DNA from: Isoetes taiwanensis
Lineage: Eukaryota; Streptophyta; Lycopodiopsida; Isoetales; Isoetaceae
Reading direction: 5' to 3'
Length of the DNA stretch: 64,000 bases
Assembly: GCA_021234155.1 (NCBI GenBank)
Contig: JAJEKV010000006.1
Coordinates: 1,612,001-1,676,000 of the forward strand
Shown here in pieces: positions 46,315 to 57,770 of the stretch; the stretch's first letter is position 1, and each line of letters opens with the position of its first letter. A program made the position numbers and the translations under genes. The notes under the pieces were generated by a model. It did not search any database. It saw only the letters and a list, made by a program, of their open reading frames with translations, and was not told where the DNA came from.

Positions 46315-48100
46315 TCAACATGTTAAAAGAAATATGCTAGGTAACAGTAAACCAACACAAAATTGTTGCAGGTCTAATCCAATTATATTTTCCCACAACT
46401 CAGAGCATACTTTGTCAAGGTCCAAAGGAGCCTCAAGATCTAGTTGTGCCACAGATGCATAGTCTAGGACAAACGTATTTGCTAAAGGTAGAGGTCCCAA
46501 GCAAATGGTAAATGGGCTTTCAATGATTAAAGAACTGTGTATTTCCACTGATACGCACCATTGGCTTTTTATAGTGTCACATACTAACAACACTGTTACA
46601 TGGCTCAGATTTTTCCAATTCACCAATCAATAGAAGAATAATGGTTTAATTATCAGGAACATCTCAGTTTAAGAACTTGCACAGAACAACAAATCAACAT
46701 AAATAGCATTTAGAGAGGCTTTGAAACTAACCAAATAAAAAGTTACCATAACCTTACGTGCATCCACTAAACCCAGTTCGAACTATTACCTTACGGCATC
46801 CATTGAACTCTGTGTTCATAGAAGGTTTGCTCATCGTCCAGAAGTCTACTTACGTCCATCCACTAAACTCCTAGCTCGAACTATAACCTTACATGCATCC
46901 ACTGAACTCTCTGTTCATAAAAGATTTGCTCATCTTCCAAAGTAGACTTCCAGCTGATAACATTGCTATATTTCCAGGTGACCTAACAGTGTTCCATGCG
47001 CCATCAATTGCATCCTCCATAGCCGGCACTAGCTTCTTGACCAAACAAAACAAATACCACAGAGGGCAAATATGTAACAAACCTTTATTTAAGCATGATG
47101 CCCACCAAAGAGAGTCTAGTATCTTAAAGGCATCTGCACACCACTAACGATTTTAAATCAGCCATTTGCGCATTGCATATGGATGCAAATACCTGCCTGA
47201 AATACCTTGAAGATAAAAAGTCTCGACCTTAACTATATATCCAAGCAAGCGTGGAAGTCATGCCGAGGATAAGGCATCCATAGTGTGCTCTATTGCAACA
47301 CCTAAAGACTGGCCTGCATACAAACAGATGTCAACATTACCCAGCAAATAATGAATTACATTTATGCTTGCAAGGATTTAACACATAGAAAGACTTACCT
47401 TAGTAGGGGAGCAATGAAGTCATATTTATAAACAATTATATCAATGAAAGTGAGAGCATCCATACTCATAGCATTACATGCTTCCATGAGATTAACGTGA
47501 AAAAATACATGAATAATAAAGCATGTGAACCACACCTTTATAAGAGACAATGAGTAGGAGTCAATGACAACCTCATCTTGAAACACACTTGTTACTTCAT
47601 CTGTTGCTTCATCTGAATATATGCTATTCATATAATAAAAGGATCAAAATTATCCCATGCAGTCGAACCCTAGGATATGCATCATCACTTAGAATACCTA
47701 ATACTTTAAAAAGACCATGGTAGCAAGTTTAGTGGTACAGTGAAAATATAGAAACAAAGGGACTTCCCAGCTTTCCTGATTGAGCTACTTCCAATATTCT
47801 GATGGAGCTCAGGGACCAGATCAATTACCTCCTGCTTATATGCTTATCAAACCTTAAAGACAAAGACATTAAGTGTATCTTTGTCAGATGTTACACATTG
47901 CCAAAACAATATGGAGAGGAAAATCCTAAACACAGATGCACTAAATCATTTATAAGGTTATTCCCAGATGCTCAAAGTCATTTCCAGAGAAATCGCAGTA
48001 TGGTCTCTCCTTACATAAAATTTGTTGCCGAATTTCAATAGCTCGCTTATGCCCATAGAACACAACACAAATTTTACGTCAACGATGGCATGGTACCTGA
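46315..48100 (-). CDS. Unrecognised multi-exon gene or relic
   Basis: Several minus-strand segments have coding composition and lie next to GT or AG splice-like sites: VIDLVPELHQNIGSSSIR (about 47,740-47,825), SDEATDEVTSVFQDEVV (47,540-47,632), ACNAMSMDALTFIDIIVYK then a GTAAGT donor (47,395-47,490), GQSLGVAIEHTMDALSSA (about 47,230-47,320, with one in-frame stop), KLVPAMEDAIDGAWNTV (about 46,930-47,040) and the longest, GPLPLANTFVLDYASVAQ and LDKVCSELWENIIGLDL (46,315-46,500). I could not assemble one uninterrupted CDS or name the family. It may be a host gene in decay. A 96-bp exon-bearing tandem duplication lies inside it (46,753-46,948). Confidence 0.35.
46753..46948 (-). repeat. 96-bp tandem duplication carrying an exon end and donor-like site
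   Basis: Units start at 46,753 and 46,849 (cttacgtgcatccactaaac and cttacgtccatccactaaac). On the minus strand both encode related peptides (MSKSFMNREFSGC and MSKPSMNTEFNGC) followed by a GTAAG-like donor. Confidence 0.6.
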
Positions 48101-48576
48101 GGCCCAATCGCTGGGCAAGAAATTTGAAGATGGGGCGCCCTAAAAATTTTCTTCAAAGCCAGATGCAAACAACAGCAAAGATGGGCGGTGTGCAAATCAT
48201 GCCGAAGAACTTCCACAAAGCCAACAACGGAACCCCGTTCGACCTATCGAAAAAGAAAATCGTAATAGAGCATATAGCTGAAGCTCAGAAAAACAAACTT
48301 CTAAATCATAGGAAAAGGCACAAACTCGATTTTTGAAATAATGGAAAAAAATTTCGGCAGTTAAAACCTTTAAAACCTTAGGAAATCATTCTCAAAAGAA
48401 AATCCAAAAAGTTTTCGGATAGTCGTTAAAACCAAATTTAAACAATAGATACGATTAATGGCTAGTCTGAATGTCTCCTTCTTGATCCAAATTGGAAAGC
48501 CTGACAACCGATCGCAATATAAATCTAATACAACATTAAACATGACTTTCTGAGTTATTTTGTATGTGCACATGAA
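48101..48576. other. Plus-strand open frame of uncertain value
   Basis: A frame of about 80 codons (within 48,022-48,336) is Lys/Asn/Gln-rich and not recognised. The opposite strand may be the 5' part of the minus-strand gene relic. Otherwise nothing is seen. Confidence 0.25.
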
Positions 48577-48588
48577 AGACCTGAATGT

Positions 48589-50907
48589 TTTTTTTTTTTT
48601 TTTTGAAGGACGACAAACTAAACCAGAGCAACATAAAATGCAAAGGCAGGATTATAACCCCAGTGGACAAACTGATCCAACTGAGCACAATCACCTGCCT
48701 ATGCAAAAGAAAAAATGTGAAGGTAAGTATGCCAGATCAGTACTTTCTTCTCTTGATCAAGAGAAGAACAATTGTAAGCCATAACAATTTTATTTTGCGC
48801 CCACTAAAGAACAATCTCATCTGCAGTATCTACGCCCTTAAAGATAAACAACCTCCTTCTCTTCCAGATTGACCATAAAAGCCAGCCACATGCGAGATGA
48901 AAAGCTCGTTTCCGTAGTCCGGGCCAAGCATCGGGGATAGATAGCAAGCAAAATTCTTTGGCTAGATCGAGACGCGCGATGCCAAATAGGGTCAACAACC
49001 AAGACCATGCCTGGGAAGCCGCTCACACAAGAAAAACAATGCTCAATACTCTCAACCCTTTTTCGCATAAAGGCCGAGCTCGAAATCCGATTATCCATTT
49101 TATGGACTAACACATTGACTCTCGAGGCATCTATGGATCACTTGCCACCACGGAACTACTACCTTGGGATGAAGCGGCTTATCCCATACCCACATCCAAA
49201 CACTTTTCCATTGTGGTCGAGGGACCGAAGATGCCACCTATTAGATGGAGGCGGGATTTTGAGAATGCAAAAGCAACTTATACACGAAGTCACAAACCGC
49301 CTACATTTGGATATCCCGATGGCAACCCCATATGACTACCTCAACTGTGGACCGGAATCCTCGTGGCAACAATGCGGCAATATGATTCCGTTATTACTCG
49401 TCCCATCGTACAACAAGAACTTTGTTCTAAATGCTTCCCATGACATGAGATGACCAGACTCGTACCAAGCTGCAATAGTGTTGATACCAGCTACTACCCA
49501 TCGTCGTTGTGTCTTTGGATGAACAACCACACTTAGAGGCACATTCTCTGGAGTGTCCTGCAAAGGAATCCACCAAAGATGGAGCGGATAACCGAAGACA
49601 TGCCTCAGGATTAATATGGAAAAGAGACCTGACAGTGTCCCAAGCAGCAAGCAACCCCTTTAGAAAGGGAGACGCATTAGGATACGGATGCATATGATAA
49701 AACAAAGCCCAAGAAAGGAGGGGCTTAATGATGGCCTTATGAAATGGGAGACAATGCTGAATCGACTGCACCAACAACCTCAGGCCAGGAGAATCATCCT
49801 TACCAATGAAAATCCTCCAAATGAACTTTGATATCATCACCTTGCTCTGGAGGTGAAAATCCAACATACCAAGACCACCAGCTGCCTTAGGTCTAATGCA
49901 TTTTTCCCACGCGACCTTGACCACCGCTCCTAACTCATTTCCTCCCCAAATAAAATTTCTGACGATACGCACAATCTCCTCCATCTTACACTGCGGAGCT
50001 AATAGAGCAGACGCCATGTAGACATGAGTATTACTAAGAACACATTTAGCCATAGTGATTCTCTAGGGCATGGGCGGTTTAGTCAGTATTCCACCAAAAC
50101 AAGTGCTTTTGCAACCCACTAATGATTTCATCCCAAGCACCAAGCGTAGACGTGAATTCCATTTGGGATACCAAGCAACTTTGTGGTATTGCCATGCAGA
50201 AGAATCTTCCATGGAAAGTCCAAAATACAGGGAGGGATGGGGCTGTCCAACGTCCACAAAGCTGTACATTTTTGCCACCCTACAAGAACTCCCGATGCTA
50301 AGGAGAATGTGTCTAATAATAGCTTAGCATTACGAAGATTCTCAGCCTCGGCAATTAGGAACAAAAAAGTGTCATCGGCATATTGGTTACATACCTTTTG
50401 AGAACCATCGTCCATTGGGAGGCCTTGAATAACGCCATCTTGGGTAGCCACGGAGAAGAGCTGGGATAATACTTCTGCCACAATTGTGAAAAGCAAGGGT
50501 GCTAAGGGACAACCTTGCCGAATTCCTCTACCCACTACAAAAATATCCGATGGCTCATACGGAAAAAAGGACGATGAGATCCGGGCTGATGTATGGAGCT
50601 TCATGACATTCCTTGTGAATGACTCCCCAAACCCAAGTGCAAGAAGACACTTCTCCAAGAAACCCCAATCAACACTATCGTAAGCTTTAGCAAAATCAAG
50701 CTTAAGATACACTGCTCTATGACCGTGTAACCGGGCCCAATATATTCCTTCATATGCAGCGGCCACGTTGTTGAGAATACAACGACGAGGGAGAAAGCCA
50801 GATTGTGTTGACGAGATAGCATCAGCCAAGATGTCTCGGACTCTTTCTGCCAATGTCTTAGCAAAGATCTTGTACACAGAGGAAAGCAATGTAATAGGTC
50901 GCCAGTC
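48589..50907 (-). mobile_element. LINE family D (L1-type), 5'-truncated, 12-bp target duplication
   Basis: The 12-bp sequence agacctgaatgt flanks the element at 48,577-48,588 and 50,908-50,919, and a T-run from 48,589 is its poly(A) tail. The minus strand starts inside RT block 2 (DWRPITLLSSVYKIFAKTL) and continues through SGFLPRRCILNNVAAAYE, YLKLDFAKAYDSVDW, GIRQGCPLAPLLFTIVAEV, an intact QYADDTFLF and VRNFIWGGNELG to the zf-RVT end with ESIEHCFSC. RT runs open from 50,889 to 50,131. Frameshifts follow near 50,100, 49,430 and 49,000. It is younger-looking than LINE C, but dead because it lacks the endonuclease. Confidence 0.92.
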
Positions 50908-50919
50908 AGACCTGAATGT

Positions 50920-51479
50920 AACGTGCCCCTTTTACTATATGCGTAGAATACGCACACAAGTATACTACTTATAGTATATAACACATCCAAAGAGCTACAA
51001 TTCCATGTAATATGCATGCAACACGTATGGGCACTAGGAAGGGTTTGGGCTTTGACCTTTTTGGACATGTACTTAGGAGCTATATGGGTTTTGGGATATA
51101 ATTTCATATAAAAGGGATTCTAAATTTCACACTTTGTGGAGCATTGCGTCAATGGCTGATGGCTAACAAGACCACTTGGCAAGATAATTGGAACTTAATG
51201 CAAATATCCTTCATTGGTTAAAATCTCCTTAGTTGATGATCTAGCACAAATCAATGGATAGCAGCAAATGCCTAATGAAATGAGGTTTTATGCATGACTA
51301 ATTTCGTACGTAGGGGCATTCTTTTAGAGTATTTTGGTATGTATTCCGTGTAAATTGCATGCAGAGCAGATGGAGGGGGACCTTTTTTTGGGAAATAATC
51401 ACATAATAAAGAACATGGCTATACAAAAACTGTCCATAGATCAGAAGGCCACTGATCGCTAATGATATCCTGACCTCCT
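50920..51479. other. No gene seen
   Basis: Flank of the LINE D insertion. No recognisable frame. Confidence 0.4.
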
Positions 51480-51845
51480 CTATATACTGCCCACTTTCAT
51501 TGCAGGCGAGCTTTTAGTAACCGACATAATTCCTCTTTTTGTCTGCAGAGCTGTGCTGGAGTTAGATCCTCTTGGATGAATAAGGTTGTCCCTTTCAAAT
51601 GATTGCCATGCCTCAGTATATGCAGCCTGGAAATAGCAACTCTGAAATGGATTAGGAGGTAACAAGGATGGTTGGGTCGTGCTGCTCCTATCCAACGTGC
51701 TAAAATGATGCCACTTGCTTGGATGTGCATCACGCCAGTAAAAAAAATGCTCCGCCTCATTAGTAGCAAGACAATCACTCATCTCCTCAATACCAACAAT
51801 ACGCATGCTCAGGGCGGGTATGTGCTGGTCATCATCTAGTGTCAT
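51480..51845 (-). pseudogene. Possible LINE ORF1 C-terminal fragment
   Basis: Two overlapping minus-strand frames exist. One contains HLKGTTLFIQEDLTPAQLC and EELCRLLKARLQ, which resembles the RRM/C-terminal block of the ORF1 at 29.9 kb (QLKGTALYVDRDLTPAQ). Upstream blocks in shifted frames are not recognisable. The fragment is short and frameshifted. Confidence 0.4.
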
Positions 51846-52556
51846 ACCTGCCTCAAAAGTAGGAATATCTGTCTATTGAGTGTACAACAAATCTTCAGTT
51901 GAAGTCTGTGTGGACACGTCTATCATGTCCATATATGTAGGCACTGTGATAGACACTAGTAGAGGCACATTAATGTTGCCTGCTGACTCAAGCACTAGCT
52001 CCAAGAGCTGTATCAGCTTTCCAAAGACAACTGGATGGATGTCTCTGTGATAGTGATGTTGGTCCGGATCGTTTGAATCCTGGCAAGGACTGCTAGCAGC
52101 AGGCCAAAACGGTTGGTTTTGGACTCAAAATTGCGAAGTGCACAATGGATGAAACAAGTGGCCAGATATACCACTGTTTTGACCAGACACACCACATTCC
52201 AGACTCTAAACATAGCGGTCCCAATAAATTGCATTTTTGAAATTGTAATTTGATGGACCGTAGGATTTGGCTTGGCATTTGCAATTGGGATGGCTTACAT
52301 TCTTAACAATTTAAGAACCACCAGACTAGTGGGCATGCTTTGTTATTAAATATTTCAATGTCAAATAATTCCTAAGGATTTAGAACTTAACTAATGGTGA
52401 CATTAGGTAGAAAAGCATTTACTGCCACGTTCATTGTTTAAACGACTGCTTGCTTTATTTCAGCCAGTTATTGCATTGTTAGATAGGATTTCAGGTTGCA
52501 GGAGTTAAGAATATGATCCAAGAGTAGGCTCCCAGAATGTATCATGTTGAGCGCTA
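51846..52556. other. No gene seen
   Basis: Weak minus-strand frames only, possibly N-terminal continuation of the ORF1-like fragment. Not recognisable. Confidence 0.35.
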
Positions 52557-52925
52557 ATTTTTTTTTCTCTATAAACTGAGACACTTATATTAAAAGAATG
52601 GCAATGATACAAGACAAGTAATGAGGAAAAAGAGTGTCCCGAAGGGACAAAGACATCGCATTTACAATGCGCAAAATATCTCGCCAGATGCAAAACTTTG
52701 TCTCCTCTGGGCCAGTAAACACAAGAAAACTCCGGAATAGCTTATGTCTGAGTCGTGGAACTAGAGAGGCTGAAGGTTGCTGAATCCCTTGAAAAATCCA
52801 TAAACGACGCCGTTTCCAAATCAACCAAAACAACCATGCCTTACACAGATGAAAAGCCTGCTTCTTAGGAGATGACCATGAAGCTGGAAACACATGAAGA
52901 AGTATCTTCTGGCTATACAACATGG
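52557..52925 (-). mobile_element. LINE family D 3' fragment
   Basis: A T-run at about 52,557 (poly(A) in minus orientation) is followed by a minus-strand frame ending ORF2: SSPKKQAFHLCKAWLFWLIW and KRRRLWIFQGIQQ. These match LINE D (LRKRAFHLACGWLLWSIW; KRRRLFIFKGVD). No target duplication was found. Confidence 0.7.
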
Positions 52926-53846
52926 AAAGGGGGTCGCCAAAATTGTCTGAATGTCATTCAGGTGCTGACACCTGGCACCTCCCTACAACTCGGAATGGAA
53001 AGGGGGAGAACAATTCCGAGAACATCAAATTTTACAGGCTATAACAGGTAAACATCTCTTTGCGTTCCCTCTTCTTCTGTGTTTACTATTTCACCCTAAA
53101 CCGGCCATACTTTTACACGGATTTTGATCACCTACTGGCTGCACTAAAGAGTAACTTCTGGTTCTCAAAACAGAGGAAGCCTCTTTTTCCCTGCCAACAC
53201 AGAACCGAAATGCATGAAGATTCAGACATTCATTTTGCCAAAGAAACAGAAAGAAAGAAAGAAACAGACAGAAAGAAAGAAAGAAAGGGATTTAAGCCGC
53301 AACGGTTGCATAATATGGTACCTTTCATAAAAATCTTCTGCGGGCAAAGATGCTTGATTAGGTCTTCAATACCGCATCTCGAATCCATAACTAGAGCAAG
53401 AACAATATTTCCGACCTGCATGCAGACTATAGTTAGCATCTACAAAATAAAACTACAAAAATAACCTACTATACCTGCATTAGACGTCGAATCTGAGCCA
53501 AGAAATGCCTCAACAGTAACATTACCAGCTCCATTACGACCTGCAAACCGTTAGTTAGCATCTGCATGTCATCAAAACCAGTAATATCATCTGCAAAAGA
53601 TCAAAAGAAGAAAAAAGATCAAATGCGCGCCTTGCATTACAACTGCTGAAGAAACAGCCAAGAAAAGAAACTACTGAACAACTCCTTGCGCTCTCCGAAG
53701 ACAAAATGAACAACGCCTTGGCTCTACGAAGAAAAAATGATGGAGCAGGACCTCCTTCGGCGCCATAGCCGGAGCTCCGCCTTCGACGAAAACAGGGGAG
53801 GACCAAAAAGGGGGTAAATTTTGGCTTCCCCCTTCCATGTTGTGCC
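52926..53846. other. No gene; AAAG microsatellite
   Basis: Only short frames. (aaag)n occupies about 53,249-53,290, broken by cagac. The minus-strand open frame towards 53.8 kb looks compositional rather than conserved. Confidence 0.4.
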
Positions 53847-53955
53847 GGCATGGCCACCGGTCCCACATTCCGGTGTGGCCGGTGACCCGCTCCCGGCTCC
53901 GCCGGTCGCGGGGCCCCACCGGTCCACACCGGAATGTGGTCCCGGTGGCCATGCC
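53847..53955. repeat. GC-rich foldback: inverted repeat with arms of about 37 bp
   Basis: The left arm (53,847-53,883, starting ggcatggccaccggtcccac) pairs with the right arm (53,919-53,955, ending cccggtggccatgcc) with about three mismatches. The loop of about 35 nt is also GC-rich. The surroundings are AT-rich, so this is a compositional island. It lies at the edge of a LINE D fragment. Confidence 0.8.
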
Positions 53956-54049
53956 GCCATACATCCTGATCCGGAACAATGCTCTGACCCAATCCCATGC
54001 AGCTTGCAAATGTGGGCACAAGACTAGACAATGTTCAATGGACTCTCGA
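53956..54049 (-). pseudogene. LINE D zf-RVT fragment
   Basis: The minus strand reads ESIEHCLVLCPHLQAAWDWV and RALFRIR, matching the H-x3-C part of zf-RVT in family D (ESIEHCFSC...). It stops at the GC-rich foldback on the left and at a tandem-repeat copy on the right. Confidence 0.6.
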
Positions 54050-54250
54050 ATGAATGTTACAAACTAGAATAGAATAGTGTTTTAATGTCCAATCAAAGGT
54101 GAACCGATCTATGAGACATACACATGTGACAATAAATTTGTTATATGGAACCTGTCCCATTCATTTCACGTTCAGTGGAAATACAATATTGCATTTAACT
54201 TGAGACGTTCCAAAATGTTCTAGATGCTCTAAAATGCAAGGGAATTTTGT
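54050..54250. repeat. Dispersed third copy of the 266-bp repeat
   Basis: It matches 39,085-39,275 closely: gaatgttacaaactagaata, atctatgagacatacacatg and cattcatttcacgttcagtgg-type blocks are all shared. It carries a few extra bases after tagaatag. Confidence 0.8.
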
Positions 54251-54272
54251 AATAGGAAACTGCCACAGGGAG

Positions 54273-54400
54273 GAGTTTTCGTGGCGGAAACTTTCAGGTG
54301 GCCACGGAAACTCCGACACGTGGCGGTTCCCTTACTTAAACAACCGAGGGGGTTTTTTTTCGAGGTGGCACCGACGTGTCGCCTACGTGGAAAAATTTTA
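54273..54400 (+). promoter_or_regulatory. Possible promoter of the tyrosine-recombinase-like gene
   Basis: An inverted repeat ggagttttcgtggc...gccacggaaactcc (about 54,274-54,308) is followed by gacacgtggcgg (G-box/ABRE core ACGTGGC) and gacgtgtcgcctacgtgg. The position, 90-180 bp upstream of the proposed start codon, fits a promoter. Function is inferred from motif similarity only. Confidence 0.3.
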
Positions 54401-54483
54401 ATGTATTGCGTGTGTTTCTTTTTTCTTCAATGATGAATGTCAAGAGTTTATGGCCTTAGACGAGAGAATCTTAAAGGAGATCG

Positions 54484-56308
54484 ATGGAGGAGGTAAGGAT
54501 AAGATCGATGGATGGATGGGCGTGGGTTGGAGAAGATATTTCTGTTCCAATCGAGGATATTCCTCACATTAAGTTGGATAATCTGCTTGTGAGGTTTATG
54601 ATTCAAGTCAAGAAGAGAAATGGTCTGTTGTATCCTCCATCAACGTAAATCTTTACCTTTCTTTGTCTTTTAATTGTTTTCTCTGTTTCTAACTTTGTAT
54701 TTTGTTTTCTTGCAGCTTGAACTGCCTTTATAAGGCATTTGGCAGAATGATAAGAAAGAAGCAAGATGCTACTATTGCAGCAACAGCACAAAGGCATTTT
54801 ATTCCTTTCAATATTTTGCATGATCCTGTGTTTACTAGGTCTAGGATTGCATTTATAGGAGCTTCAAATAGATCTAGATTGGCTGGAGTTGTCACTAGAG
54901 CAAAAAAAGTCCCAATTTTATCTTTTAGGACTGAGCTGGACCGACTAAATGACTATGACTCTGAAATATCTGATAGTAGGGGCTGTCAGAAGAGACTCTG
55001 TTTCTATTTGTGTTCAAGGTTTTCTATTAGAGCTGCTGGTGAGGTTTGGAGTGTAATGGATGTTGATTTAACCATTGAATCTGATAACTCGAGTGAGTTT
55101 TTGCTGTATAATGAAAGAACAAGCAAGAATTGGGGTACAATAGTTACCAGATTCGATCCTTCTCACTTCAGACCTCCTATATGGAGTTATAAGGAGGATT
55201 TTCTGGTGACATATAAACAATAAGTGCGTATTTACCTGCCAAGGAGTCTCCAGCGCCTCGACCTTTATTTCTTCAGCCAATTGACATGCCTAGAGATGTA
55301 AGTATTTCACTTTGCTGTTTATTTTTGTTTTTTCTGACATGCATTTTTTTTTTCAGGCATGGTATGGGAAGACCAGGGTTGGTCAGAATGCATTAACATC
55401 ATGGTTGAAGGTGATGGGAAAGATCATGGATGCTAAAATGTCAAACAAGAGTGGCAGGGTGCTGCTGTCACTCGGATGTCCTTGGCTGGTGTACCTCCAG
55501 AAGTTGGCAAGCTGGTTACTGGACATAGGACTACCGAGTCGTATCAAAAGTAAGTGAACGTTAATTTGTTTCAATTTATTTCAATTACTCTATTCTGATG
55601 TTTGCATTATTGTGTTGTGCAGGTATGACAGATCTACAGATCTTCAAGTGAATGCAGCTATGAATATTAATGCTCGTCCGTATAATGAAGATGGGATATT
55701 GAGGATGTATGAGGATGTTCTTAAGGAAGAAATGAAGAAACATGAGTCAAAATTTCTTGGTTCATCGTCCTGTAAAGTGTTGCAGCAGTCGACTGAGATG
55801 TATGTCAATTCTGGTATTTTCTATACTTTATTTCTCCTTGAATTACTGCTTTCTATTACTTACAATAACATCTTATGTTCTTTCAGGTAATAAGATGAAG
55901 AAAACTTCTTGTGCTATTTCTGGTCTGGAAGAAAAGGAGAATAAGTTGCCTATCGAAACAGGTTAGTACTTGTCTTGTTATTTTTTCTAGTAGTGACATT
56001 AAAACGTTTTAGTGATTGATTGTTTTTTATATGTTTAGTTAATGTTGTAGCAGATAAACATGCTACAGATAGTAGCTTGGCTGTGCAGCATAGTGAGCTT
56101 ACAGTTGCAGGAAAGGAAGCGCCCGTTGTTTACGAGAATGATGATGATAATTTCTGGGATGCCCTCTTCAATGCTCATCCTGAGTTATGTCAAGCGCATA
56201 CTACTATCAACAACTCTGGTGGCCAGTCTTTTGATGGTGTAACATTGAATCAGTGTGTGATTGTTTCAGTTGTAGATGCCTTTGGATTAGCTAGTGTCCT
56301 TCAACAAG
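54484..56308 (+). pseudogene. Tyrosine-recombinase-domain gene (ZMYM2/QRICH1/Crypton-like), frameshifted
   Basis: Exons at 54,484-54,644, 54,716-55,297, 55,357-55,550, 55,623-55,813, 55,887-55,961 and 56,039-56,308 have GT-AG borders. The N-terminal part DNLLVRFMIQVKKRNG, YPPSTLNCLYKAFGRMI and DPVFTRSRIAF matches the core-binding part of the DUF3504 family. IRAAGEVWSVMDVDL gives the first catalytic Arg in the ZMYM-style RxxxE context. WYGKTRVGQNALTSWLK, NKSGR, VTRMSLAGVPPE, KLVTGHRTTESYQ and YDRSTDLQ give the second Arg, the His of GHR and the candidate Tyr nucleophile. The His expected in NHSGR is Lys. Frameshifts occur near 55,215 (TAA at 55,221) and near 55,450. An acidic C-terminal exon (ENDDDNFWDALFNAHPEL) has no known domain. 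It was probably a domesticated or Crypton-derived gene, now decaying or mis-assembled. Confidence 0.65.
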
Positions 56309-56534
56309 GTTTCCAAGTGAAAATTTCTGTTGTGAAAATTTCGGATTGTATCTGGAATTTGTTTTGATCAATGTGATAATATGAATTTCAAAATTGCAAT
56401 TAGGTTTCCGGAATGTATTGTTTTCAAATTGTTTTCCAAATTTTCTGTACAAAACAATACTGGTGGCGCCGCTTAAGCTCCGCCACCAACAGAAGTTTCT
56501 ATAGAAGAAACAAAAATAGGAATACAGGAGGAAA
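56309..56534. other. Spacer with a short hairpin
   Basis: It follows the last recognisable exon. It contains ggtggcg...cgccacc (56,462-56,487) and gtttctatagaagaaac next to it. No coding. Confidence 0.45.
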
Positions 56535-57770
56535 AAAGCCTTCCTCCCCCCCCCGTGCGAATGGAAGCTATAAGTCTGCGCTTCTTCATGGGCAGCTGGG
56601 TGCACAAGTACTGGTGTGGGCCTCTTGTGAGCCTAGGATTGACTTGCTGCTGATAGTGTGCCAGCTTAACATGCGTCAGAGCCTCTGCATCCCAGAGCTT
56701 GTGAAGGAAAGTAGCATCTAGGTACAGTTTAAGTGCCTCGCGACTTTTCTTTGTCCTGACCTGGACGCATCTGTTTGCCTGCACACCCCAGCGTGAGAAC
56801 CACTGAGCTTGCTTGTCTTTCCAGCAGGATTTCAGGCGTTGGGGACCCATTGCCGTGGCCGAAGCAAGGTGGGGCAAGCGTGTATCAGCCATAGCGACCA
56901 CCTTTTGGAAGTAAACGACATGGCGTTCCAATGCAGCCCGTTGAAGGGGTAGAAAGCCTGTCTCCTGGAGTAGGATGCACGCGGGCTGTGGACTTCACCC
57001 CCGGGGCCCGTGCCAAGAAGGCCTTCGCACCGCCGAGGTCATTCCGGTGTTGAGGGATATCACGGACCCCACACTTACGCCCCATACAAAAGGACCGGCT
57101 CAACCAAGGCCCGAAACAAATGTGACTGGTGGCCCCAGGCATACAACTCGCCTTTGTGGGCTGTTGTTCTGCATGGCATACAATGCTTTCCAACCCGCCG
57201 TGACCCGCAACCCCGATAGTCGCATCCCAATGAGTGGTGGTTGAGAACTCAATCCCCAAGTACTTGTAGGTCGGAGCCACCTCTACCTCCCCGCCTCTGG
57301 TAAGTGAATGTGGGAAGCCTTGGCTGACGGGATGATGCAACTAGCAGGACCCTAGTTTTGGCCAAGTTAACTCGCATGCCAGTGAATTGGCAAAAAGTGT
57401 CAAGAGCATCCAGGTGACGTTGCATGTCCTCTGGAGTATAGGCCATGAGGTTGACATCGTCAGCATATATGAGTTGCCGGATTGTGTGATGCATGAGATG
57501 TGCGCCCGCACCTCCATGTTCAGAGAGCCAATCTTCCAACTGATCAATGTATAGGCCAAAGAGTGTGGGGGAGAGGGGGCAACCCTGACGCACTCCAATG
57601 CTACTGATCACCTATTTGCGGTCTTTGCCGATGTGATACGGCACGAGCATGCCTCATACACGTCGATATATCGTGATTCTCGCAAGTCCGTGGGGGTCCC
57701 CTACCGCCGCAATCTGGCCCCATAGCCTGTTGCGGGGAACTGTGTCAAACGCTTTTGCAAAATCCACGAA
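56535..57770 (-). mobile_element. LINE family A internal fragment (RT to C-terminus)
   Basis: The minus strand from 57,770 reads FVDFAKAFDTVPRNRLWGQ, GVRQGCPLSPTLFGLYIDQL, QLIYADDVNLMAYTPEDM (intact YADD) and VNLAKTRVLLVASS. A frameshift near 57,290 follows, then TYKYLGIEFSTTTHWDA, LYLDATFLHKLWDAEALTH and MKKRRLIASIRTGGG. The C-terminal part matches the LINE at 13.1-13.7 kb. Both ends are abrupt: RT is cut at the FVDFAKAFD block, where the PPR copy begins, and the 3' UTR and tail are missing. It is therefore an internal fragment and not a simple retrotransposition product. Confidence 0.85.

Noticed and set aside
47802-48336. Plus-strand frames opposite the multi-exon gene
   Set aside because: No recognisable domain, and the splice-like signals favour the minus strand.
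53555-54031. 158-codon minus-strand open frame
   Set aside because: It crosses the GC-rich foldback, has a compositional Gly/Pro/Arg character, and only its first part matches LINE zf-RVT. Not a separate gene.
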